64,000 nt of DNA from Tetrahymena thermophila SB210 (GCF_000189635.1 NW_002476387.1:1-64000), one strand, 5' to 3'; shown: positions 11,280 to 24,868, numbered from the stretch's first letter. Notes: a model not told the origin generated them from the sequence alone. Translations and numbers: made by a program.

Positions 11280-11960
11280 TATAGTATTTTTTATTATATC
11301 ATCATATTTATCATCCCATATACTATGTAAATCTATTAAAGCATCTTTTTTATTTTAAATTTTTCTTCTTTTATTATAATTTTAAATACCTATTTTATTA
11401 AATTTCATATATTCTCAATGGAATTTAAGTTAGGTGAAGAAGATGGATGAGGAATTAATTATATTTTAATATTTTCAATTAATTCTAATGTTTTCTTTGA
11501 TATATTAGAACATTTATTATTTATATTAAATATTTTTATTGATTAAGGTAAAATCTCTTTTCTAAATATCATATTTATAAATTAGAGTTAATATTCACTT
11601 CAAGAATATATTAATAGATTTACTTTTTAGTTGAAATATTTCCCAAAAAATGTAAAGAACCTTATTTATTGCTATCTTTTTTTAGATTTTTGTATTACTA
11701 TCATTCAAACTAAAATCGGAAAAGGATACATAGTAAAAATCCTATTCTTATAATTATAAGATTTTGCATACTTCAGCATTTTACTCTATAAAAATTATTT
11801 TTTGTAAAATTTATCATTAATTTAGGTTTTTTTTGAGTGTTATTAATTTTTAGCAAAGAAGACAATTTCTAGATACTATAGTATATTTAAGAATTTAATT
11901 CAAAATTATTGCATTTCTAAAAGAAATTTAGTTATAATAAGGTATTAATTTATGATCATT
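11280..11960 (-). pseudogene. Decayed Tc1/mariner (IS630 superfamily) transposase
   Basis: On the minus strand the stretch 11485 to 11415 reads ISKKTLELIENIK followed by HPSSSPNLNSIENI. This aligns with the end of the DDE domain of Tc1-like transposases, where the family shows HTSKKT, then SPDLNPIENIW. The tryptophan position is a TGA here. Upstream on the same strand (about 11650-11560, another frame) is FWGNISTKK, matching the family's VWGCIS-type motif, followed by a stretch like EGNIN. The catalytic Asp of the DNAPCH-type motif is replaced (NINNKCSN). Frame changes and TGA codons make it a relic. I did not find inverted terminal repeats. It sits between the collapsed kinase copy and the intact kinase gene. 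Confidence 0.72.
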
Positions 11961-12370
11961 TAGGATAAAATACAAACTTGTAAAAAAATTTTTCATTTTG
12001 AATAAATAATTTAAATTGAAAATTTAGAATATAATAAAAATTTTAATTTTCTTTGATATATTAAAATAAATAATTTTTTATTGAAAAATCAATAAATAAA
12101 TAAAAAAATTTTGTTGATGCAAATCATTATTTTTTATGAAATATTTCAATATGGGTTTTTAAAATTGTTAAAATGTAGATTGGAAGTTAAATTAATATAA
12201 AGATAAAAAAATCTTAATTTTATTTAACTAAATGTTAACTACAAAGGCATAAATGAATATTTTTACTAAGAGTTATTAATTTGAAAGGGGTTATAATTGT
12301 AATTGTTCTTTTTAACATTGAATTATGAAATAATTAGAGAAGTATATAGTTATCTAGTAGTATTTCAGGA

Positions 12371-14706
12371 TCAATTCTTTATAGCAGAGAAAAGTTTAGT
12401 TTGAATTTTATTCATTAACTAATCAATATCCATTTTATCGTCTTCATCATAGTACAATTTGAAGTTAAACTGTTGCTTATTTTTTAGGTCTTCAAATTAA
12501 AAGACCTAATCAAGACGAAGGCAATCAAGGATACGATCTGCATGAATCATAAGAGGACGATATGGTTCAGGATCTTTGCTATCTTTAATTGAAGTTAGGA
12601 TCTGCTAAACTAGTTCATGGCAATAGTCTTAAAGCATACTTTTAAGAACAGCATCAATGTTTTAGTTAATGTTAGAGGATATTGCAGCCTTGACTTATGG
12701 ATCTATAGCAGAATTAATAATTTTTGGGGAATTTTGGATTTTGTCTAACATAGAGTTAAAATAAAGACGGAAAACTTCATGTTCTTTTTCAATATACATG
12801 AAAATATCATTAAAATCTTTAGTATCAACAAACATATCCCAAAGTTCAAGCTTAAATACATTTTCTTTCTTTCTCATTTTACCAGCTAAAAATTCTACAA
12901 GTTAAAGTAACTTCTTGACCAATAAGAATCCTACTAATTCTGAGCTCTTGAGTGTAGTGTTATTCATAGCATCTTCAGCAACTGATGCAAGGAAAACATA
13001 AATATTACGCTCGTGGAGAATACGGTTGGCATTACGCTTCTTGATACGGATTTAAGCTTCACGGACAGATTCTTTAGTTTACATTTCATCTTCTTCTGTT
13101 TATTTGCTTTCTTCTTGAGCCTAATTATTTTAAACAGCTGGTTAAACTTCCTCAACACGCTCTGTTTAACGCTTAATTATTGCACCCTAATAATTGTTTT
13201 AATTTTTGCCTGCTTTTGCTACGTTAATTGCATAATTATTAATTTCTTGTTTCTTTTCAATTTCACTTGGATGTTAAATAACTTTATTATTTTTAATGTA
13301 GAAACGAGACATATTCATGGAGAGTAATCCTTCATCTTTCAAAGTTGCTTCTAAATCATTCTTAATCTTATCTTCAAGGAAATTGTTGATTTTATGACTG
13401 AACAATTAGTCCCATTCGATTCTCTTACGAGGATCTACAACAAGCATTTTACGAATTATATCTTCAGTGACATCTGAAATTTTATTTATCTTTTTAGGAA
13501 TTTCTAATGGCTTATTACGGATATTTTTAATTAAATCAATCATGTTGCCAGCTGTGTAAGGAGGTCTACCAAACAAAAGCTCATAGAAAACAGTACCAAT
13601 TGACCAGATATCAGCTTTATTGTTGTAATCTTATCCATCTAAAACTATTTATTGATAAATTATATGTTAAATTTTTCTTTTTATTTTAAAAAAATTTGCT
13701 ATTTTATCGCTAAATTTGATGATTTGTATTTAAAACTGAATTAAATCTTTATTTCAGGCTAACTCTTACTTTATTTACTTAAAAATTTTAAATACAAAAG
13801 CTGTTAGCAACTTAAAATATAACTGAGTGCCCTCTAAAAAATGTATAGAAAAGCTTTAAAAGTATTAAAAATTGACTTTAAAAAGATTTTTGTGTGTTTA
13901 TAGTGAGTTTTTTATAAATTTTATGAAATTTATATATTATTTGCTATTGTAAAACTACTAAAGTTTATAAATTTTATGGAGATATAGTTATAGATTTTAA
14001 AATTATCAAAAACAATAAGAAAACTAATTAAATGATGAGAATTAGCAAAATAAAACTTATTGATCGCTTTAGAATAATTAAAGGGGTTTTCTTTTAGCTT
14101 TAATAACCATTTGCATTCATTTTATCCCAAAAAAGAAACCATTTACTGAAAAAGCCAATAAAATAAAAAATAAGAAATTTTTTTACCTTCTGGAGCCATA
14201 TTAAGAGGTGAACCTAACATTGTTGAGGTAAGGTTATCATTACCTAGCAACTTGGCGAAACCAAAATCTGCAATTTTGATATTACCATTGTGCTTTAAAA
14301 TATTAGCTAATTTAAAATCTCTATGCATAATTTTATTCTTAACAAGAGTTTTGAAAGCATTTAAAATTTAGATTAAAAATTCAATTGCTTCGTCTTCTGT
14401 GAGATACTTTTTTTCTTTTTGGTATTGCATCAAATCACCTTCATTGCAATATTCTAGCATCAGATAGAAATTGTTAGCTGTCTTCTTAATGTCGTAGAGC
14501 TTGATAATATTTTCATTATTGCAAGTACGAAGAACTCTAATTTCGTTTTCAAGTAATTCGTTAAATTTTCCTTTGAGTAACTCTCTCTTGACTACCTTGA
14601 TGGCAATATCTTGGTTGTTAACCTTATTATATCCCTTGAATACATCACCAAATTAACCTGATCCGATCTTTCTTTCGAGTACGTAGTTATCAACAATCTT
14701 GGGCAT
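12371..14706 (-). CDS. ULK/ATG1-like serine/threonine protein kinase
   Basis: Two exons: 14706-14187 and 13644-12371, with a 542-bp GT-AG intron at 14186-13645, giving 597 aa and TGA at 12373-12371. The kinase domain fills residues about 8-260. The Gly loop is GSGQFGDV (15-22), the ATP lysine is in AIKVVK (K37), the catalytic loop is HRDFKLANIL (128-137), with DFG at 147-149 and APE at 171-173, interrupted by the intron right after APE. The TMLGSPLNMAPE activation segment and the NMIDLIKNI stretch are typical of the ULK/ATG1 group, which starts autophagy in other eukaryotes and is expanded in ciliates. After the kinase domain comes a long charged, helical region without a recognised domain. 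HRDLK has become HRDFK, but the catalytic Asp and Lys are kept, so activity is expected. The family call is by motif resemblance. The exact orthologue is uncertain. Confidence 0.9.
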
Positions 14707-15714
14707 TTTATCTCTTTCTTTAACTTAACAATTGAATGTCTGTGAATAACTATATCTTTGCTTTTTATTTATTTATTTTTTTGTTCTCTTTACTATCAAT
14801 ATATTTAATTATTATTATTTATCAATAAATTACTTTATTTGACGAGTTATCTAAAGCAACCTCTTTTCCTGTATTCATCAAGCAATACATTTCCATTCTT
14901 GATAGCTTTTAAACTCAAATCATCAGTTTTCACATTTCATCTTATTTGTTAAAAGGGAGAAAAATAAATAAATAAAATATGTTCATTAGCTCTCAAAATG
15001 TTTGTAATCCTTTTTAAATTTATTTAATAGAAAATTTAATTTTCAAAAGAAATTGCCTTTTTCATAAAAAGAAGATCTCTCAGCTTCATTAACTCAGTTA
15101 ATGAAATAATTATTTGTGGTTCAAGATGATTTTTAACTACTTTTAGAAATTGATTTATTTGATTATGAAGTTACTTTTAATACCATAGATGCAAATAAAT
15201 TATAAATAAAAAATGAGTGATAATTTATTTATATGGCTATTAAAAAGTTTTGCTTGATTCACAAAATTGTTAAAATAGATTGTTTAAAATTTGTAACAAA
15301 ATATCATTTTTATAGATCATGAAAAGACTATAAATAAATAAATGTATGTGTAACTGATAAAAAACAAAAAACACTCAATAAGAAAATTTATAAACAAATA
15401 TAACAAATTTAGAAAAACTCTAAAACTGATATGATATGATTGGATTTGCGAATTTTATAATTAATGTATCACATTTTAAGAAAAAAATGTGATTCGTAGA
15501 TTTGAAATTGCTACTAAAACTTCTTTCTATTGATTGCTATTTTTAGGATTCAAGAATAAAATCAGTATATTTTATAATACTTCTCTTTTAAATGATATTT
15601 AGAGCCAGTGATTTATTCTGTAATCTCTTCAATTTATTTCTATTTACTTTAAATTAAAATATCATTATAACTATATGAGATTGATAAATTTTATCTAATG
15701 AATTTTAGTTACAC
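14707..15714. other. AT-rich intergenic stretch, 5' flank of the kinase gene
   Basis: Lies upstream of the kinase ATG and downstream of the C2 gene stop, both on the minus strand. A TTTATTTATTTATTT run sits near 14767. No other gene-like signal is seen. Confidence 0.5.
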
Positions 15715-17646
15715 TCATTGCTAGTATTAAAGCTATCCATAAGGTTAAGATATCAATTAAACTCCAGGAGTCAACTATTGTTGTTGTTAATAAAGAGATC
15801 CTTACTGCATACCAAAGCCTTATTAAGGTAATACCTATTAATTTACGTATTAAACTTAAGGACTGTATGCATATTAAACTTATTGTTACTAAGGTTGGTA
15901 TGATATTATTTACTATTATTGTTATTAAGCAGCTTAGATTTGTTAAGCTTAATTTAAGGGAATAATTCTAATTTATGAGTTGCTTAATGGTTGTCCAGGT
16001 ATTTGCATTGAAACTTGATTAACTTATTGTTAGATAGGTTACTACTATACTTGCTATTGTTAAGAGATATTTTAGCGTCCTAGTAAAGTAATTCCTTAAA
16101 CTGGTTATGCTTATTATTATAGCTATTGTTGTTATTATTATTAATGCTATACTTGTGAAATTGGTACAAGTCTCAATTATGAATTACTTAATGTTTAGAA
16201 TTAAGGTTGCTATATTTCTTAGATAAGAGGCTGTCCAGAAATATGAACTACTTGCTATGATGGTGATTGCTATAACTGTTCCTAGTATTAAGAACTTGGA
16301 ACTAATCTAACTACAGATTGCATAAGAGGCTATTAAGATATATAATCTGTTTATTGCTAAGGTAGACCAATAACTGCAGGAGGATTATGAATTACTAACT
16401 AGTTATCAAAGGCATTCACTAACCCTTACATATCATCTACTTATACTTATTGCTATTAAACCTAATCATAAGGAAGAAGACGTAATTGAGAAGATGATTA
16501 TCTTTCTACACCAGAAAATTGTTAACGTGGCTAGAGAGTAGATAATGAATTGACTCTATACTTGTTTTGTTATTATTACTACTATTAAGCCTAGTAAGGA
16601 GCATATTATTATTGTTGTTGTTGTTGTTGTTATACCTGATAGCCACCAACTATTTGCTACTAAGCTTAAATATTTTAAGGCTACTAAACATATTATACCT
16701 GCTATCCTAGTTGATTTTAACCTACTTAAATCACCTGAGGTTGTTAAGATGCTTTCTACAATTAAAGTTACTGGAATTATTGAATTGTGAGTGGTTAAGG
16801 AGGAGGCTATTAGACATATTATAATTATTGCTACTATTATTATTAGGGAAATTAAACAACTTAACGAGGAGGATATTGAGATTAAGGAACTTAGTGTTGT
16901 TAAAAACGATTTTAAATTTATTATATGATCTATTCCTAAGTTGGTAATCCAGATCCTTAAATATTTTACACATAAATTTAATGCTGAGATTATGGAGAAA
17001 CTAAATTTTAGCCCTATTCTTGAGCAGGAGATCCTTAATAAACTTAATACCCTTATGGTAAGCCAGTAGTTTAGCTCTAAACTACCTATTATTATGGTTG
17101 TTATTACATCTAAACAGATTATGAGTATTATGAAAACCCAGATCCTGCAGGAACTTAATTATTAGAAGAGGCGAATGTTGGAGATTGAGTTTAGTATTAA
17201 GAATATTGAGTTCTCTACTCAGAACGTTGCATGCCAGCTAAAGCATGAGAAGGAGTACCTAAATTTATTTATTAGTCACCTAGATATTGAATCTTTGCAT
17301 AGACCTTACCAGCTTCTTACTCTTTAATTATCAAAGGAAACCAATCTTAAATAACGCTTGATGATTAGATTTAAGAGAATGGAATTTTAGCAACACCCAA
17401 TAGTTATCCTGAAGAGCTTTGAGGTGTTTCTAAAGCACTCAATCTGATTTCTAAAGAATCCTCTGTACTTCTATTTAATCTAATATCATCACTCCATTAA
17501 CCTTAAAATTTATCGCCAGACCATACTTGAGTTCTTCTTACTTAACTACCAAGACGAACCAAGATAATAAGATGCTGATGTGCTTGTATGTTTTCGATTG
17601 TTTAGTTCAACTAAACTTATAATTAATTAATAACTAAGTTGCTCAT
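15715..17646 (-). CDS. C2-domain protein with a Pro/Gln-rich low-complexity tail
   Basis: One exon, ATG 17646-17644 to TGA 15717-15715, 643 aa. Residues about 15-125 read as a C2 domain: a strand with LIILVRLGSQV, then a W-S-D-D loop, LEIRLSALE, LLGVAKIPFSQI, DWFPLIIKEQEAGKVYAKIQ. That is the usual order for phospholipid/Ca2+-binding C2 folds. From about residue 165 to the end the protein is dominated by glutamine, with Pro, Val, Tyr and Asn, including runs of four to nine Gln. Most of these Gln are TAA or TAG codons, which is why standard-code searches see almost nothing here. The acidic Ca2+-binding loops are not complete, so Ca2+ binding is doubtful. C2 plus P/Q-rich tail proteins occur in ciliates. 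A role at membranes is an inference. Confidence 0.85.
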
Positions 17647-18790
17647 TTTATGACTTACTTACTTAATTGTTCCCTAAAATATCGCTTTAATTGTTTTCAA
17701 AATAATTTGATAAATTTTTTATATTTTTGAAATTATTAATTGTTAGATTATTCAAGATAATTAGATATATTAGTTATCTTTATTCAAAATCTATTAAAAT
17801 TAATTTTGAAATTTTATTTCAATCTTATGACTTTTTATTTAGAAAGATATTCATTTAATAAAATCCATCTATCTATCATAAGGTTATCAGCTTTGTTAGT
17901 ATATTTTGATAAATTTTATCCATGAAATTTGTTTTGAATTTAATGAAAAAATAAATTAAATTTTCTAAAAATGTAAAATATTTTTTATAAATTTAAATAA
18001 TTTTAATCTAATTAATTTAACTAATTCTTTATTTTTATTCATTAATTTTTCTTTTTAGGATTGATATAAAAAAATTTTTTCTCATTTAATCTTTATATTT
18101 CAGTTAAGAAATATAAATTCTATAAATTATCAAAAACTAAATAAAAAATAATAATTTAAAATATATGATAATTTATATATTTAAACTAAAAATTTTATTG
18201 TAAAATGATTTTTGGCGTAGATAATAATATTATTTAATTTTACTTTTTAATTTCTTAAAAAATCAATTTTATTAAAGCCTCTTTTCTTTTTAATTTTGGT
18301 ATTTAAAATATTTAGAAAAAAAAATGTTTTAACTAATTGGGAGTAAAGTTAGGAAAAGTTGAATTTGAAATTCATAAATGATCATCTGCAGTAGTAAATA
18401 TTTTTAAAAGATTATAAAATAATGTTTTTTCTAAATTCTATTCACTTACTTAAAATATTTAAATAGTTTGCATTAACCTCAAAATCAATGTTCGCATAAA
18501 GTTTCAGTGTTGAATATTTTATTTATTTATTTTCATCTTATTTTATGTGTTAAAATTTGATTTTAATAATATTTTTTGAGATAAAAGAATTAAAAAAATA
18601 AAAGTAGCATTTTTTATGATAAAACATATGATAATGATTTTATTAAAAATTAATTATTTCAGTTTAAAATAACTTTTAAAATAAAGATTTTTGGCTTGCA
18701 CCTTTAAATACTCCCTCGCAAATTTCTAATATTTTTTAGAATTATTAATAATTTGATTAAATTAGACAGCTTATTATAATTTACATAGAA
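17647..18790. other. AT-rich intergenic stretch between divergent genes
   Basis: The C2 gene (minus) and TAF1 (plus) start on either side, so this 1.1 kb should hold both promoters. No conserved element or ORF could be picked out. Confidence 0.5.
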
Positions 18791-21700
18791 ATGTCTGACG
18801 AAGAGAGCTAAATTAATTTCGATGATGAGGAAGACAATAGCGGAGACGCTTCTTAAGAAAAATCAAATTCTCAAGATATGGAAAACGAGGATGAAGATGA
18901 AGAGGATAATTCCTAAGAGGATGAAGAAGATAATGATGATGATGAGGATGATGATGAAAATGATGATGACGAAGATGATAATTAGGATGATGATGAAGAA
19001 GATGATGAAGATGAAGATGACGAAGAAGAAGATGATAAAAGTAAATCTTAAGAAGAAGATGAAGATGAAGAAGATGAAGATAAAGAAGAGGAAGAATAGG
19101 AAGAAGAAAAAGAAGAGGAAGAAGAAGAAGAGATAGAAGTCTAACAAAAAAAAAAGAGAGGTCGTAAATCAAAAGCTGATTTAGAAAAAATGCAAAAAGC
19201 CAAAACAGCTGCAGAAAAATAGACATAATCTAAAAAGGCTGCAGCTGAATAACCTAAAAAACCAGGAAAGAAAGGAAGGAAGAAATAAATAGAAGAAGAA
19301 ATAGATGAAGAAGCAGAATAAGATGATTAAGATGAAGACAAAAGTGATTAAGATGAAGATAAAGATAGTAGAAGTGAATAAGAAAGCATGGAAGAAGAAG
19401 ACGAAGAAAATGAGGAAGATGATGAAAATAATAATTAAGAAGAAGATGGTTATGATGAGGATGATGGTGATGATAGCGATAAAGATGATTAAGATAAAGA
19501 GGATGAGGAAGACGAAGATAAAGATGAAGATGAAGAAGATGATATGGATGACGATGATGATAATTTATCAGCAGGCTCTGACAAGAGTAATAGAGAGATT
19601 GAAGAAGAAATGGAAGAAGAAGAGGATGATTAAGATGGATATTATTTATAAACAGATCCAAATGCCTTTTAAGTAATTAATAAAGTAGGAAGTTATAGTG
19701 TTAATATTTATAGGCTTACAGATTTTTATAGATATTCTTCTAAGAAAGTGTAAAAACTAATCCTAAAAGAATTAAAAATGCATACTAATATGAGAAATCG
19801 TGTCTAGAAAGATAATAGGGAATATATTGAAAAGTAGTAAAATTTTGCTGATCGTCTTTTAGAAGAATGGCGTACTCATAACTAAATTTAATAATTTGAT
19901 GATTTAGTTCCAGATGAGGCTAACGAAGAGGGTAACTTAGGATAGCAGGCATCTATTTAAAAATCAGCTTCTTAGAATCATCCTTAAATTTAACAAGGTT
20001 TGCATGGACATCCAAGCTTTTAAGGAAAGTTGAACTAAAATTAAAAAATTAGTCACCACACTATACTTAAAAAGAGTGATTTAAATATTACTTAACTTGA
20101 ATCGGCGATTTATGAAGATGCAAAAGCAAGTAAATCAGATTATTTCCTTCACTTTAATAATATAAAGCAAAGCTTTCAAATAGTACCTTAAATGATATAA
20201 CGTATTTACAATCCAATCTCTTCAAATGAGTACTTCACTTAGCTAAGAGATGAAATGATTAAAAAAATTATAAGTGGAGAGAATAAATTTGTACCAGAAG
20301 AGGAAGAAGAAGATATTATTGAAGATCTTTATGAAAAAGAATATATGAGATTATATAATGGTATGAGAAAAGATGCTAAGGCAAAAAGTTCTAGCAGCTA
20401 ATAAAAAAAAGAAAAGAAGTCTAAGATGGAAGAATTTTAAAATTAATCTGATTTTATAAACGAAGATGAGGATAACGATTCTTACAAAATGAAAGATGAA
20501 TCTGATAACAATTTCTTGATAAACGATGATAGCTAAGGAGAAAATGAATAAAGAAAAGGTAATAAAAGTAAGAAAGAAAAAAATAGTAAAAAGAAATAAA
20601 ATGATGAAGATGATGATGACGATTAAGACTCTGGTAAAAAGAAAAAGAAGTCTAAGAAATCTAAAAAAAGTAAGAATAAAGTGAAAAAGGAAGAAAAAAG
20701 AAGAAAGAAAGACAGTAATGATAGTAGTATAAGTTTAGGTGATGATTCATATAAATTAACTCCAAGTAGAAGTGAAAGCTTTTCTTAAAGTAATAGTTCC
20801 TCTAATGAAGACAATAGTAATGCTAGCAGTAGCAGTGGAGATGATAATTCTTCAGGTTATGGTGGAAGTGATAATGATTCAGCATCTGGCAAAAAATATA
20901 AAAATTCCAAGAAAGGCAATAACAGAAAAGATTCAGAATCAATGGAAATTGGTAGCGAAAATGAGGGAAAATATAAGAGGAAATAAAAGAATGAGAATAA
21001 CGATAATGTAAATAGTTAAGAAAAGAGTGATTCTGTGATTTTGAATGCTATGAGTATCGAAGAAAGAGAAATATCGAGAGAAAGAAATAAAAATTCTGAC
21101 ATTTAAAGTATAAATCTTCTATAAATTAAGCAAAAGAAGTACAAAGAGAATTGCATGGATTTAGAAGATAAAAATTTTTTAGAAAATTTCTTTAAATTTG
21201 ACTACAATAACAAAAAGCTGATTTAAAGTAAAATTCATTCTGAGCCTAAAAATCAATCCTTTTAGTTTAAAATTGGTGATGAAATTGAAAAAAAGTAGAA
21301 TTTGTTTGGAGAACCTATTGACATGGAATAGCCACCACCTTTCGCTCCCAACTCAAAAATGTTCCGTATAACTTAACAAGAAAAAGATTTTATTCACATA
21401 GAGGAACCAAAATAAGGAAATTATATCAACATTTAAATATCAAGCAACACAGATAAGAATAAATAAAAAACATAAGCTGAAAAAGATAAATAGAAAGAGT
21501 TAAATTAGATGTAATAATAATAGTTTTAATAATAATAGCAGGCATTGTAAAAGGATGGCAATCCTGCTTTTATTAACTAATAGAAAAAGAATTTGTTAGC
21601 TAAAACAGAAAAACTACCTAAAGAAACTTTTGTTGTAAAGAGACATTTGATTTCTAAATAATTTGATTACTATAACTCTGAACTACTAAATTGTGGTTGG

Positions 21701-24700
21701 AATTAACCAAAAGAGCACTATAATAATATTCTAATTGATTTAAATGATCCTCAATTTTTCTTAGAAAAAGTAAACACCTTTTTCTCTACTTAAAAAAAAG
21801 AACGTAAAGATGCTTTTTACAAATGGGATTAGTTGTAAAAGAAACTACACGTCGAAGAACGTGGAGATACTACATCAGTAATTCCTAAATCAATATTTTC
21901 TGGTTTACCAGATTAAGTTAATCAAGGGGTGTCTGAGGATTAACCTTCTCAATTCATCGCTTCTTTGTAACAACAGTAACAATAATATCCTGTTAATCTA
22001 AAAACCTTCATTGAATAAAAGAAAAGAGATTAAAAAGAAATACCTTAAAAATATGATCATTCAAGAGTGGCTAAATAGTTTGAATTCAATTATCTAACAC
22101 AAGATGAAAATGTATTTAAAGACTACCACTACTGGGACTTATTTTAAAAAATCCGTATTGCACAGCGACAATTTGATAAATAATATTAAGATTATATTTA
22201 ATATTTAAACACTATGTAGTCTTAATAACCTGGAATGCCTTTATTATAGTAGTAATAATCGTAATCATCTAATACAATTAGCATATCAACACCTAAATTA
22301 GGTCCTTAGTAACCTTTAGGAATGCCATCAGCTACTGCTTTAGGAGGAAGTGGACTTATACAAATGTAGCTTCCACCTATTCATCTAAATTCTTAATAAT
22401 CATAAGGCGGATAACCTACTACACCTACTTCCACTCCTTCGAATACTCGCCCTATTGTCTAGCCAACTTAGAGTTTAAATAAGATATCAATAAAAATGGC
22501 ACCAACAACTAAAGATACAATAGTGAGCATCCCTTTCATGAATTAAAATGCTAATTAGTAAGCACCTGGCGCTTAATAAAATCCTTCAAATCCTACCCTT
22601 ATAACAATATAAAATCCATTAGCAGGAAAAAATTAGTCATCTTCAATTATATCTTTGACTACAAACGCTTCCTCAGATAAAAGTTCTTCTCTGTAAAAGG
22701 ATAGAAAAGATAAAAATAACTTAGATAAAATAATGGCTCCTCAAATAATAGATTAAAATAAATAATCTATGCCTCTTTAGAGATAACCACCTATAAAAAA
22801 TCCTATGCTAAACGAATGGAAGTCTATTCCTATTGGAATGTAACCAACTGATTATTGTCTAAAAACAATAAATCCTGATATGAAATGCTTAGAAATTTCA
22901 GAAGAAAAAGTAGAAAGTTATAACCACTTCAAGAGTAAGCGTAACTTAAGTCTAAAAAAAGACGTTGTTATCATGATGGAATACATAGAAGAAGATCCAC
23001 TTGTGCTACAAAATATAGGTATGAACAGTAAAATCTTCCGTTATGCTTACCATAATAGAATATTTAAAAAAATTGAAAATGACTCTAAGAAATAAGAAAC
23101 ATTAAATCAAATAAACTAACAAAGCTAATTACAATAGCAAGCTAATGAGAGTATGGATTTTGATAAAAATTACAAAACTATTGGCTAATTCTAGAGCTAC
23201 ATGCATAGAAAGTAGTAAGAAGGATAGCTTGTAGATTTCGAAAAAGAATTGTAAAAGTTTAAATAGTATATTCAAGATTATCTTGGAGAGCTTGGTAGAG
23301 TTGTATTTTATGACGACAATGATAAAACTAACTTATTCGGTTAACTGGATGATCAAGAAGAAGGAAAAGAGTCTCTAGGTATAACTGTGCTTGAAAATCA
23401 TTTATTTAAAGCTCCGATTTTCAAATAAAGGTTACCTGAAACGGACTTTTTACTTGTTAGATAGTAAGAAAATGATAAATGTAATTATTACTTAAGACCT
23501 ATTGAATATGTCTATGTAGTAGGATAAATAGAACCTTCGAAATCAATTTATCGTCCTCGTTCAAGAGATATCACTCCTTACATGAAGAACTGTATGAATA
23601 CTTTTATTATGATAAAAATTTAGAAAGAAAAGAAAGTACATTTCCAAGATCTTTTAAATAATTTCAGTAAAAATCTCACAGAAACATAAATCCGTTAATA
23701 AATTAAGAAGAAAAATCTTAAACCTGAGTTAAATAATAAGAATACCTTTGTTCCAAAAGACAATGATTAAGACTCGGATAATGAAAATGCACATGATCCT
23801 GAATTGACACCTGAACAAGCATGCATGTTTGAAAAAATGCTTTCACATGTATATCACCTATCAAATGAAATAGGATTAAAAGAGTTAAGAACAACTGAAA
23901 AATTAAAAAACGTTCTTGCTAAATTCTAAAGAGATTACCCAGAGGATATTAAAAATTATACAATTGCAAAGCTGATAACAGACAAACTCTCCCTCACTCC
24001 ATGGTCACTTTCAAACAACTTTGCACATGATAAATAAAAGCTTTACCTTGAAGGTCTCGGTGATCCAACAAATGGTCATGGTGGTTATTCATTCATTAAG
24101 AGACCCTTAAAGAAGAGGTATTACTTAAATTAAAATGTATTTAATAATTAATTTATTTATTTGTTTTTATAGATCAGAAAAGGATGATAAATAAAATAAT
24201 AAAGAAGATGAAAAACAAAAAGAAGATCTGCGTAAATTAAACATCAGTGAAATAAATAATATTTTATCGAAACTTGGAATTGTAAAAAATATTTTTCTTT
24301 CTTATAATTTACATATTTTTACCCTTATATTTTACAAAAAAAATTCATGATGTAAATAAAAATTTATTATTTGAACAATTAGAATTTGGATACAAAAATT
24401 GGAGAGACTAAAAAATAAAGATGGGCAAAAATTGAGTTAATTAAGAAAAAATTAGATGAGATCGATCTTACTGAGAGAGAAGATTTGTTGGAATTAGCTA
24501 AGTTTAAAAGAAAAGATCGTAAAACTGTAAAGGAAGCTGAATAGCATTACTAAAAAAAAATAAACTCTTTATTCCATATATTAATTTAACATTTGAGCGA
24601 ACAAGATCCACCTGAAATTCCATAAGAAGTAAAAGAAGATGATGTAGAATACTTACCTTTAGATCACTACATGGAAGAAGAAAAAAAGATAAGAGAAAAG

Positions 24701-24868
24701 AAGAAGAAATAATTAAAAATGCAAAAATCTGCAACACCTGGAGAGGGCAACATTGGAGATCAAATGGATCAGAGCGAAGAAGATGGTGATGAAGATGAAG
24801 ACGAGGAGGACGAAGAAGATGAAGAAGAAGAGGAACAAGGTGATGAAAGCATGTCTGATCAAGGTTGA
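18791..24868 (+). CDS. TAF1: TFIID subunit 1 (TAF1)
   Basis: Exons 18791-24117, 24173-24281 and 24383-24868 (introns 55 and 101 bp) give 1973 aa. TAF1 is the scaffold subunit of TFIID in RNA polymerase II initiation. The TAF1 core domain (DUF3591) spans residues about 1355-1800. It contains MMEYIEEDPLVLQNIGMNSK (TAF1 LLLEY...GM motif), LENHLFKAPIF, LPETDFLLVR, LRPIEYVYVVGQIEP, LTPWSLSNNF and GHGGYSFIKRP. The last coding exons carry the WAKIELIK and EAEQHYQKKI motifs that follow DUF3591 in other TAF1 proteins. The first 285 residues are almost pure Asp/Glu, interrupted by a basic KKRGRKSK-type (AT-hook-like) patch. A second charged Lys/Ser/Asp region lies at about 500-760, and a Gln/Pro-rich segment at 1130-1290. 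No bromodomains follow; the protein ends in a short acidic tail. TFIID membership is from family knowledge. Confidence 0.93.

Noticed and set aside
13013..13327. A hydrophobic 104-residue plus-strand ORF
   Set aside because: It is antisense to exon 2 of the kinase gene; the minus frame has the catalytic-domain context and a consistent stop.
18813..19661. His/Leu- and Met/Lys-rich ORFs on both strands
   Set aside because: They are out-of-frame shadows of the Asp/Glu codon runs at the start of TAF1.
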